Shown here piece after piece: positions 1-6,778 of a DNA stretch of 18,736 bases (positions are counted from its first letter, which is position 1; every line of letters starts with the position of its first letter). The stretch is from Actinomycetota bacterium (GTDB lineage: Bacteria; Actinomycetota; Acidimicrobiia; Acidimicrobiales; JAMCPL01). The notes below the pieces were generated by a model. It ran no database searches. It saw only the letters and a program-made list of their open reading frames with translations, and was not told the origin of the DNA. The position numbers and the translations under genes were made by a program. The stretch covers positions 1 through 18,736 of the forward strand of contig JAMCPC010000128.1 in NCBI GenBank assembly GCA_023379725.1. The letters run 5' to 3'.

Positions 1-3000
1 TAACCGTCCACCCCGGTAGCAGGGCAATAATCATATCCAACCTTCTGCTACCAAACAATCCTACCCCTCAGTCACTCCGCACAACCGATCTGCTCTGTGA
101 GCAGCTAAATGCATGGGCAGGAGGTGGGGTCCTACTGCTAACCGGAGCGATGTTCGACAGGGTAGACGAAGAGGAGAACAAAGAGGATACAGTAAGCAGG
201 CAAAATCCATACGATGAGAATGGGAATACAAACAACTCAGAAGCGAATAACGCCATCAAGGCCATTGAAAGTCATAGCAAGCTATTCAGCGAATTGGAGT
301 GCTTTGCTTCCTCGGAGGGGCGTAGGGTAGTTGTTATTACGGATACAGGGGTCGACAATCCGGCATCCAAGCGTCTTCGTGCCGCTGGATTAGAGGTAAT
401 GCCCGTTGCCGACCTTGTATTTCATACTGCCGACGGAAACCGTATAGTACATGTAGGAGCGGGCTCTGGAACATACTCCGGAAAGCTGAGTGAAGGAGTA
501 TCTCGTGTTCCCGGCGTAGACGCTAAAAAACGCTACATCATGTCTCGCCTGGTATACAGAAAGTTGAGCAAGTACGCATGGATACTGCTGGTGCCGATAC
601 TATTTGTAATTGCTCTAAAAATCCCCCTCGTAGTGATGTTTCTTGCTCATCTACTCAAATCTCACCCGGCTCCGAGGAAAATGGTTATTAAAGCATCCAG
701 AGTACATTGGGGTCAGAGATTGGCTATCACGGCAACTATCCTCTTGGCTGAAATACTACTCCTGGTCGCTGTTGCATGGTGGTTGACTCGTAAGCTATGG
801 AAAGAAGCACTGAAAAAAGTATCTGGAGACAATTATCTACCTGTAGAGATAGACCCAAATGATCAGCTAAGAAGCTATGCGCATGGTGTATGCAACGAAG
901 GGTACGCTGGATTTGTAACCGGAGGATCCCTCGAACCGGAATTGTCGTATGTCGGCATAGCTCCCGAACGAGCCAACGAACGACTTGGCAAAGAGCCCGG
1001 CAACACAACATCCGTAGCCGACAGGGAATCTGGACCCGCTGCACATGACACAAGCCGGATAAAACCTTTTTTTGCCTCCGCCGGTAGTTCCAGTCTTGTG
1101 ACACACAGTTATCCCGCCCACTTTGGACTTCCTCCGGTATTCGTCGACGAGGCACAGACATCGTGGATAGAACTTGAAGGAGGAGCAGAGCTACGAGTCA
1201 GGCTGTTCGTTGGACGCGAACTACTGAAATCGGGGCATTTTCTGGAACGCGTGCTGCCAATACGACCGGACTACGAGCCACCTGCCCATCCTGAGTTGGT
1301 TGCATCCCTTCCAGCAGGATCTAGTTGGCCACGAGAAGATGCCGCCATAAAGGCGCTCGTCTCTCATCGTAGAGATGCAAACACAAGACGTATTGCATCC
1401 ATCGCCATAGGACTGGCCGGGCTAGTCGACTTGGTATCCGGTGTTATCCCGCCACTGAAAGAGAGGATGCATATTTTGCTGCAAATACTGCCGCTGGCGG
1501 TAGCTCAGGCTGCCGGGGCTCTTATAATCCTCGCCGGACTCTCTCTGCTGGCATTGGCTAGAGGAATCAGAAGGGGGCAAAAAAATGCTTACAGAATCTC
1601 AGTTGTAGTGCTATCGGCTACCCTGGTGTTCCATTTGCTGCACGGAGGTGGGCTGATCGTTACCGTCCTGACGGCAGGCGTACTCGGCTTTATCCTGCTT
1701 AATCGCAACTCGTTCAAGGCATCTATAAACATCGAATATGCACGTCAGACATTATTTTGGCTTCTGGCAGGATGCCTGAGCATCATATCTCTGGCAACGG
1801 CAGTTGTAATGTTTGCACCCCGCGTAGACAGTGACGGATCGCACAGTGGATTGAGCCTGTCGGCGGCGCTATCTGCCGTCGTATCCCGCTTGGCAGGAGT
1901 ACACGAAATTGCATTGCCCCATCGTCTGGACAGCTTTCTGTCACCGGTACTGCTGGTGACCGGAATAGTCATGGTCGTACTGTTTACCTGGACACTGACC
2001 CGTCCGGTCGTATCGAAGGACATTCATTTAATACATAGGGGACACGATGATGAGAGCACCAAGGTACGTAATATCGTCACACAATACGGTGGGGGTACCT
2101 TAGACTTTTTTGCACTAAGGGATGATAAATCATGGTTTATTTTCAGAAACTCCGTAGTCGCCTATAGCGTCATCAATGGAGTATGCGTCGTATCTCCTGA
2201 CCCAATAGGGCCATTAGACGAAAGGAAGATGGCGTGGGCAGCCTTCAGGCAGATGGCTGACCAGCATGGATGGGTAATTGCAGTAATTGGTGCCTCTGAG
2301 GAATGGCTGCCTACCTACCACCACAGCGGCATGCACTATATGTATATAGGCGACGAGGGCATAGTGAATGTCGACCAATTCTCATTACAGGGCAACTCGA
2401 TGAAAGGACTTCGCCAAGCATATAATCGCTTGCATAACAAGGGATATACGGCGGACATATTTGAGTTGACCGGCGGTAGGTACGTAACCAAGTACAGGGA
2501 GAGTGGTGACCGTAAGGATGATGCAACGGATGCTCGTGATAAAGATGGCGAGCAGGTGGAATGCTCGACCATGCGTAACGATATCCAACCCTTACTCGAC
2601 TCTTCCAGGCAGGGGGACTTCGAACGTGGGTTCTCGATGATGCTCGGTAGGGTATGTGATGCCAGGGATGAGGGTACGCTCATGTGTGTAGTAAGAAATG
2701 CCACAGGCAGCCCCGCTGCTCTATGCCATTTCGTTCCTGCGCACAGCATAAACGGCTACTCGCTTGACCTCATGCGATGGGACAAGAAAGGGGATCACCC
2801 GAATGGTCTCATCGACTTTGCGCTCTGTACCACTCTCTCTTATCTGGCCAGAGAAGGCAAGAGGGGGCTGAGCCTGAACTTTGCTGCCATGCGAGCCATC
2901 TTTGAAAGAGAAAAGGGTGATGGAGCAGTTCAACGCTTGCAGTACTGGGCATACAAACGAATGTCCTCTGCCATGCAAATGGAATCTCTTTGGAAGTTCA

Positions 3001-3167
3001 ATGCCAAATACAAGCCCGAATGGTATCCTCGCTATGTTGCATACGACTCTCTGGAATATGCGCTACCCGTAGGGCTTGCCTGCTTCCGTGCAGAGGCATT
3101 GGTAGACTTTCCTGTAGTAGGAAAAGTTATTTCAGCCACCAGCCGCCACAGTCCAGCAGAGCACTAG
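1..3167 (+). CDS. Membrane fusion protein: degenerate metallophosphoesterase domain plus DUF2156 (MprF/LysX-like) domain, 5' partial
   Basis: The frame is open from the window edge (codon at 3-5) to TAG at 3165-3167, so the ATG at 150 is internal and the true start lies outside. The N-terminal part follows the layout of an actinobacterial calcineurin-like phosphoesterase with two membrane helices inserted (about 570-660 and 715-790). Its metal motifs are changed: ISNLL (33-47) where ISDLH is expected, GAMFD (144-158) for GDxFD, TDTGVD (339-356) for GNHD, GGSL (921-932) for GHTH. About six more helices follow (about 1395-2000). The C-terminal third (about 2020-3110) resembles the DUF2156 domain of MprF and LysX, which moves an aminoacyl group from aminoacyl-tRNA to phosphatidylglycerol. 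It carries motifs such as GxxNVDQFSLQG and ESLWKFNAKYKPEWYPRY. Hydrophilic insertions lie at about 165-270 and 2470-2580. It ends 5 bp from the convergent pyrE. The domain assignment is fairly sure; lipid aminoacylation is inferred and the substrate is unknown. Confidence 0.75.
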   Translation, partial: TVHPGSRAIIISNLLLPNNPTPQSLRTTDLLCEQLNAWAGGGVLLLTGAMFDRVDEEENKEDTVSRQNPYDENGNTNNSEANNAIKAIESHSKLFSELECFASSEGRRVVVITDTGVDNPASKRLRAAGLEVMPVADLVFHTADGNRIVHVGAGSGTYSGKLSEGVSRVPGVDAKKRYIMSRLVYRKLSKYAWILLVPILFVIALKIPLVVMFLAHLLKSHPAPRKMVIKASRVHWGQRLAITATILLAEILLLVAVAWWLTRKLWKEALKKVSGDNYLPVEIDPNDQLRSYAHGVCNEGYAGFVTGGSLEPELSYVGIAPERANERLGKEPGNTTSVADRESGPAAHDTSRIKPFFASAGSSSLVTHSYPAHFGLPPVFVDEAQTSWIELEGGAELRVRLFVGRELLKSGHFLERVLPIRPDYEPPAHPELVASLPAGSSWPREDAAIKALVSHRRDANTRRIASIAIGLAGLVDLVSGVIPPLKERMHILLQILPLAVAQAAGALIILAGLSLLALARGIRRGQKNAYRISVVVLSATLVFHLLHGGGLIVTVLTAGVLGFILLNRNSFKASINIEYARQTLFWLLAGCLSIISLATAVVMFAPRVDSDGSHSGLSLSAALSAVVSRLAGVHEIALPHRLDSFLSPVLLVTGIVMVVLFTWTLTRPVVSKDIHLIHRGHDDESTKVRNIVTQYGGGTLDFFALRDDKSWFIFRNSVVAYSVINGVCVVSPDPIGPLDERKMAWAAFRQMADQHGWVIAVIGASEEWLPTYHHSGMHYMYIGDEGIVNVDQFSLQGNSMKGLRQAYNRLHNKGYTADIFELTGGRYVTKYRESGDRKDDATDARDKDGEQVECSTMRNDIQPLLDSSRQGDFERGFSMMLGRVCDARDEGTLMCVVRNATGSPAALCHFVPAHSINGYSLDLMRWDKKGDHPNGLIDFALCTTLSYLAREGKRGLSLNFAAMRAIFEREKGDGAVQRLQYWAYKRMSSAMQMESLWKFNAKYKPEWYPRYVAYDSLEYALPVGLACFRAEALVDFPVVGKVISATSRHSPAEH

Positions 3168-3172
3168 GAGCT

Positions 3173-3742
3173 CTAGCTACCATACTCGAAGCCAAGGTCG
3201 GGAGCCGTAACAAGTGCTTTGAACTCCACTCCGGCTTCAGCTACAAGCTCTCCAGCCGTTCCGCCTCTATCTACAATCGCCAGTGCAAGTATTGGAAAGG
3301 CACCAACCGATCTTATGGCCTCGACCGCCTGAAGAAGTGAAGTACCGCGAGTGGATACATCCTCTACCACGACCACACTGTCTCCCGTATCCAGTGCGCC
3401 AGCAACAGCACCTCCTGCACCATGAGTCTTTTCCTCTTTGCGTATGCTGAATGCCTTTAGATCTATTCCTCGGACAGCAGCCACTCCGGCAGTAATAAAC
3501 GCTACCGGATCAGCCCCCATGGTAAGGCCGCCTATGGCATCCGGACGAGTAGGCATCATCTCGATCACCTCCAACACTGCATTTGCTGCCAACAGCATCC
3601 CGGGCGGGCGGCAGAGAGTCTGCTTGGCATCTATGAACCAATTTGAACGCTGACCCGACTTAAGGACAAAGTCACCGACCTTCACCGATTTATCAAGTAT
3701 GTCGCTGCGCAACTCTTTAATGGTAGATACGTTATTCATCAT
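3173..3742 (-). CDS. pyrE: Orotate phosphoribosyltransferase
   Basis: Converts orotate and PRPP to orotidine 5'-monophosphate in pyrimidine synthesis, in the cytosol. The 189-residue protein has the family features in order: KSGQRSNWFIDAK (residues 28-40), the flexible catalytic loop RKEEKTHGAGG (101-111), and the PRPP-binding loop VVVVEDVSTRGTS (123-135). Length is normal for bacterial PyrE. The start is a double ATG (3742/3739) preceded by GGGGAGG on the minus strand, about 10 nt away. Part of that Shine-Dalgarno sequence lies in the 3' arm of a hairpin, and the stop of a 22-codon ORF overlaps this ATG as ATGA. It is the last gene of a purF-purM-pyrE run, 57 bp after purM. Its TAG lies 5 bp from the stop of the convergent membrane-protein gene. 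Identification is secure. Confidence 0.95.
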   Translation of the reverse strand: MMNNVSTIKELRSDILDKSVKVGDFVLKSGQRSNWFIDAKQTLCRPPGMLLAANAVLEVIEMMPTRPDAIGGLTMGADPVAFITAGVAAVRGIDLKAFSIRKEEKTHGAGGAVAGALDTGDSVVVVEDVSTRGTSLLQAVEAIRSVGAFPILALAIVDRGGTAGELVAEAGVEFKALVTAPDLGFEYGS

Positions 3743-3807
3743 ACACCGACATCCTCCCCATGGCTGAAGCCAGGGGCTTGCGGGGCGGGGTTGATCAGCT
3801 CAATCAT
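3739..3807 (-). CDS. Possible 22-codon coupling/leader ORF between purM and pyrE
   Basis: A short ORF beginning at ATG 3807-3805, inside the last codons of purM in another frame, runs through the purM-pyrE gap. Its TGA stop (3741-3739) overlaps the pyrE ATG as ATGA. It would encode MIELINPAPQAPGFSHGEDV plus GV. GGGG directly precedes the ATG, which is a poor ribosome-binding layout. Start and stop both overlap the flanking genes, which is what a translational bridge would look like, but an ORF this short may arise by chance. No function is assigned. Confidence 0.25.
   Translation of the reverse strand: MIELINPAPQAPGFSHGEDVGV
3756..3776 (-). promoter_or_regulatory. Hairpin in pyrE leader masking part of the ribosome-binding site
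   Basis: On the minus strand CCCC-TGGC pairs with GCCA-T-GGGG around a TTCA loop (8 bp with one bulged base). The GGGG arm is the first part of the GGGGAGG Shine-Dalgarno sequence of pyrE. A hairpin here could limit pyrE initiation unless ribosomes from purM or the short ORF open it. There is no T-run after it, so it does not look like an intrinsic terminator. Confidence 0.4.
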
Positions 3808-4987
3808 CCCCATGATCCGTCAGAAGTACCCTGCCCGATCCTGGTATGACCTTACCTATTACCTGAGATCTCACCCCTGCGGACTCTACAGCACTAAGTA
3901 TTGCCTCGCTACTGGCAGGACTGGCAATCAGGATCATCCCTATACCCATGTTCAATACCCTGAACATCTCATCATCATCCACATTACCTAATCGCTGTAT
4001 TTCCAGAAATATACGGGGTACCTCCCATGTCGATGTGTCGACGACAGCATCGCAATCTTTTGCAAGGGAACGCTTAAGATTTCCCGGTATGCCTCCACCG
4101 GTAATATGAGCTACTGCATGCACTTCACCTGCAGACAGCGCTCCAAGCACTGCAGGAGTATAGATCACTGACGGTACCATAAGCTCCTCTCCCAAAGTAT
4201 GCTGGGCACCTGACCATGCGGGCTGCCCGAAAGATATTTTCGCAACCTCCCCAAAAATGTAGCGCGCAAGTGAATAGCCATTGGAACGAAGTCCCGGCGA
4301 ACGTAACCCTATAAGTATATCGCCAGGAACGACATTATGATCACCTAGCATCTTGTCTCTCTCGACCACTCCTACTGCGAAACCTGCTAAATCGCTGATT
4401 CTATGATCAACGGCTCTCTGTCGTTTCCCTGTCGCATCATCTACCCCTGTCTGCTTGGCTACCTCATCGCTCTTATCTATTTGCCTACTCTTGCCTATCT
4501 CATCGTCCCGACTTACATTACCGCCGTAATCTACTGTGCCGCCACGATCCGAATAACCGTGCTCGGCAGTCTCACCGCCGATGAGAGCACACCCTGCCGT
4601 ACGGCACCCCACTGCTATACCGGAAACCACCTCTTCGACCAGTGCACTATCCATCTTTGGCAGGGAAAGATAATCAAGCATAAAAAGTGGCTCTGCTCCG
4701 GTGCATACCAGATCATCCACGCACATTGCAACAAGATCTATTCCTATGGTGTCGAAACTCGATGTGGCATCAGCTACGCGCAGCTTCGTCCCCACTCCAT
4801 CGGTGCTCGACACCAGGACAGGTTCAGCATAAGAGTGCGTATCAATGGAAAAACACCCCGCAAATCCTCCCAAGGATCCCAACACCCCTGGACGATTGGT
4901 CGATTCAGTCAGCTTGCTAATACGCTTGATGACCGAATCAGCAACGCCGAGGTCTACGCCGGCTTCAAGATAGGTGGTAGGACGCAA
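3800..4987 (-). CDS. purM: Phosphoribosylformylglycinamidine cyclo-ligase (AIR synthetase)
   Basis: ATP-dependent ring closure of FGAM to aminoimidazole ribotide, step five of purine synthesis. Recognised by TYLEAGVDLGVADSVIKRI near the start, STDGVGTKLRVA (61-72), GIDLVAMCVDDLVCTGAEPLF (82-102), GGETAEH (137-143), SDLAGFAVGVVE (198-209) and RSPGLRSNGYSLAR (229-242). At 395 residues it is about 45 longer than usual. The excess is a charged, Gly/Asp/Lys-rich insertion at about residues 146-196 (nt 4397-4552), between GGETAEH and the DLAGF strand, where relatives have only a short MPG-type loop. Translation appears to start at TTG (4987-4985), one nt after the purF stop, so it is probably translated by coupling. 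No ATG fits the conserved N-terminus better. The family call is secure; the effect of the insertion is unknown. Confidence 0.95.
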   Translation of the reverse strand: MRPTTYLEAGVDLGVADSVIKRISKLTESTNRPGVLGSLGGFAGCFSIDTHSYAEPVLVSSTDGVGTKLRVADATSSFDTIGIDLVAMCVDDLVCTGAEPLFMLDYLSLPKMDSALVEEVVSGIAVGCRTAGCALIGGETAEHGYSDRGGTVDYGGNVSRDDEIGKSRQIDKSDEVAKQTGVDDATGKRQRAVDHRISDLAGFAVGVVERDKMLGDHNVVPGDILIGLRSPGLRSNGYSLARYIFGEVAKISFGQPAWSGAQHTLGEELMVPSVIYTPAVLGALSAGEVHAVAHITGGGIPGNLKRSLAKDCDAVVDTSTWEVPRIFLEIQRLGNVDDDEMFRVLNMGIGMILIASPASSEAILSAVESAGVRSQVIGKVIPGSGRVLLTDHGDD

Positions 4988-4988
4988 C

Positions 4989-6464
4989 TTATATGGAACC
5001 TACATGATCTACTACGATGGTATTTCGTTGCGATGAAATACTATGCGCCAAAACAGCCTCTCGTCGCAGAGCAGTCTCCTCCACAGGAATAGGATACTCT
5101 CCTGTCAGGCAGGCAGTGCAGAATCCTCCTCCCGGCACTCCTATAGCTTTTTGCAATCCCTCCAAGCTCAAATATGCCAGAGAGTCTACTCCCAGGTAGT
5201 CTGCTATCTCGTCTACAGACATACTTGCCGCCAACAGTTCTGACTTATCCGGCGTATCTATCCCAAAGTAGCATGGCCATCTAAAGGGCGGTGACGAGAT
5301 ACGTAAATGAATCTCTTCAGCGCCTCCTTCTCTGAGCATCTTGACCATGGCTTTGGTGGTAGTTCCTCTTACAATAGAATCATCCACCACTACCAGACGC
5401 TTGCCAAGAATAGACTCTCTCAGCGGATTGAACTTACGCCTTACCCCTGCCACCCTGGCTTCCTGCTGGGGAGCAATAAACGTCCTACCTATATAGCGGT
5501 TTTTTACCAGTCCCTGCCCGTAGGGGATACCACTAGCCTTCGAATACCCTTCGGCGGCTGGAACGCCCGAATCGGGAACGCCCATTACCATGTCGGCACG
5601 TACTGGCAGCTCCGCCGCAAGGTACTCACCCATACGCCGTCTCGCCCCATGCACCTCAGTGCCATACAACATGCTGTCGGGACGGGCAAAGTAGACAAAT
5701 TCAAATATGCACAGATGAGGCTCCTGTCCCATGGCAACCGGCAGCCTGATCGAACGAACTCCGGATTCATCTATAACAACCATTTCACCGGGTTCTATCT
5801 CTCTTATGAACCTTGCACCGACCACATCCAGGGCGGGAGTCTCAGAGGCAAGAACATAGCCGACCTCCCCTCCCTTATCGACAGGCAGCACTCCAAGACA
5901 TAGCGGTCTGAATCCATGCGGATCCCTCGCACCAAAGATGCGCGACTCATCCATTGCAACAAACGAGTAGGCTCCCTCTAGTCTGGGTAACACCTCGACC
6001 ATGGCTTCCTTCAGCATATTGCTGCCAGGGAACATCCTGCCAACAGCCGTAGCGAGTAGCTCTACCACTAAATCGGAATCAGTAGTAAGTACTCCAGGCA
6101 ACATACCATTGTCTTCTGCTAAGTCGGAGGTGTTCGTAAGGTTGCCATTGTGAGCCAACGCAATACCCATGCCTCCGGCAGACCTAAATACGGGCTGTGC
6201 ATTCCTCCAGGTAGATTCCCCTGCCGTCGAATAACGAGTATGACCAATAGCCAGGTTCCCCGGCAAGCACTCAATGGTGCGCTCATCAAACACTGACGAT
6301 ACCAGCCCCATATCCTTGACCACAGTAATGAGTTCCCCGTCGCTAACTGCCATTCCAGCCGACTCCTGCCCACGATGCTGCAAGGAGTACAACCCATCAA
6401 AGGTGAGCTGTGCTACCGCTCTACCCGGAGCAAAAACAGCAAATACCCCGCAGGCCTCCTTCAT
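4989..6464 (-). CDS. purF: Amidophosphoribosyltransferase
   Basis: First committed purine step: PRPP plus glutamine gives 5-phosphoribosylamine. The glutaminase nucleophile is Cys5 (MKEACGVFAVF). HTRYST (75-80) and the oxyanion-hole NGN (107-109) follow. The PRPP loop is VVVDDSIVRGTTT (358-370). Cys252, Cys398 and the CxxC pair Cys449/Cys452 match the four ligands of the [4Fe-4S] type known from Bacillus PurF. The start is ATG 6464-6462, because an in-frame TAG lies three codons upstream; this leaves only four residues before the catalytic Cys, shorter than the usual propeptide. No strong Shine-Dalgarno sequence precedes it, although AAGGAGG occurs just inside the gene. It leads purF-purM-pyrE; a TATAAT and four repeats lie upstream. 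Identification is secure. Confidence 0.97.
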   Translation of the reverse strand: MKEACGVFAVFAPGRAVAQLTFDGLYSLQHRGQESAGMAVSDGELITVVKDMGLVSSVFDERTIECLPGNLAIGHTRYSTAGESTWRNAQPVFRSAGGMGIALAHNGNLTNTSDLAEDNGMLPGVLTTDSDLVVELLATAVGRMFPGSNMLKEAMVEVLPRLEGAYSFVAMDESRIFGARDPHGFRPLCLGVLPVDKGGEVGYVLASETPALDVVGARFIREIEPGEMVVIDESGVRSIRLPVAMGQEPHLCIFEFVYFARPDSMLYGTEVHGARRRMGEYLAAELPVRADMVMGVPDSGVPAAEGYSKASGIPYGQGLVKNRYIGRTFIAPQQEARVAGVRRKFNPLRESILGKRLVVVDDSIVRGTTTKAMVKMLREGGAEEIHLRISSPPFRWPCYFGIDTPDKSELLAASMSVDEIADYLGVDSLAYLSLEGLQKAIGVPGGGFCTACLTGEYPIPVEETALRREAVLAHSISSQRNTIVVDHVGSI

Positions 6465-6504
6465 CTGGTTCTAACCACAGTTGCCAATCATCACTATAAA
6501 CTTC

Positions 6505-6510
6505 ATTATA
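6505..6510 (-). promoter_or_regulatory. Putative -10 element of the purF operon promoter
   Basis: A perfect TATAAT on the minus strand, 40 bp before the purF ATG, which would give a leader of about 33 nt. No good -35 hexamer lies 16-18 bp upstream. That region is instead occupied by the first of four GAGACGCTCCT-like repeats, which suggests a regulator-dependent promoter (inference). Confidence 0.6.
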
Positions 6511-6517
6511 GACACAT

Positions 6518-6623
6518 CAGGAACGTTTCGCGGCAACTAGGAGCGTCTCCCTTCTATTCGCCATCCCGTTTTACGCTCTGGGGGACACCTCAGGAGCGTC
6601 TCGCGACAAGTAGAAGCGTCTCC
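6518..6623. repeat. Imperfect 33-bp direct repeat (four AGGAGCGTCTC boxes) upstream of purF
   Basis: Copies at 6518-6550 and 6591-6623 agree at 28 of 33 positions. Each copy holds two shorter boxes of consensus AGGARCGTYTC at 6519-6529, 6539-6549, 6592-6602 and 6612-6622. Boxes are 20 bp apart within a copy and 53 bp apart between copies, near two and five helical turns, so all four would face the same side of the DNA. They lie between tRNA-Pro and the purF -10. They are likely protein-binding sites, but no known operator is recognised. Confidence 0.7.
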
Positions 6624-6648
6624 ACTCCACTCCACACCGCCACGCAAG

Positions 6649-6722
6649 TCGGGAAGGCGGGATTTGAACCCGCGACCTCAGCGTCCCGAACGCTGCGCGC
6701 TACCAACCTGCGCCACTTCCCG
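6649..6722 (-). tRNA. tRNA-Pro (anticodon CGG)
   Basis: The minus strand folds as a full cloverleaf. The acceptor stem CGGGAAG/CTTCCCG is fully paired, the D stem is GCGC/GCGC, the anticodon stem is CAGCG/CGCTG with loop TTCGGGA, and the T stem is GCGGG/CCCGC with loop TTCAAAT. The discriminator base is A. The anticodon CGG reads proline codon CCG. The 3' CCA is not encoded and would be added after transcription. The gene is intact, with no sign of an integrated element at its 3' end. Confidence 0.97.
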
Positions 6723-6753
6723 CTGTAGCCACTTGAGAGCGACAACAAGTTGT

Positions 6754-6759
6754 ATTATA
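6754..6759 (-). promoter_or_regulatory. Putative -10 element of tRNA-Pro
   Basis: TATAAT on the minus strand, 31 bp before the mature tRNA 5' end. No clear -35 element is seen. The box lies inside a 7-bp inverted repeat (6731-6737 ACTTGAG with 6764-6770 CTCAAGT) and next to the palindrome ACAAC-AA-GTTGT (6742-6753). These could form a weak hairpin after the end of the upstream ATPase gene. Confidence 0.45.
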
Positions 6760-6778
6760 CACCCTCAAGTGCATAGCC

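Noticed and set aside
4403..5092. 229-codon plus-strand ORF opposite purM
   Set aside because: It lies antisense to purM and the end of purF, has no ribosome-binding site or recognisable domain, and its length follows from the codon pattern of the opposite gene.
5307..5903. 198-codon plus-strand ORF opposite purF
   Set aside because: Antisense shadow of conserved purF codons, with no family resemblance and no start signal.
6519..6529. AACGTT core in the first purF box as a PurR (LacI-family) operator
   Set aside because: The other three boxes carry AGCGTC instead and have no palindrome, so the similarity is limited to one copy.
6518..6623. CRISPR-like array
   Set aside because: Only two imperfect long copies, no regular spacers and no cas genes nearby.
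6518..6722. Integration site or small mobile element at tRNA-Pro
   Set aside because: The repeats do not copy the tRNA 3' end, there is no integrase, and neighbouring genes are housekeeping.
6375..6728. Plus-strand ORF ending in a GFEPATSASRT-like peptide
   Set aside because: This is the well-known spurious translation of the antisense strand of a tRNA gene; it overlaps tRNA-Pro and the noncoding region upstream of purF.
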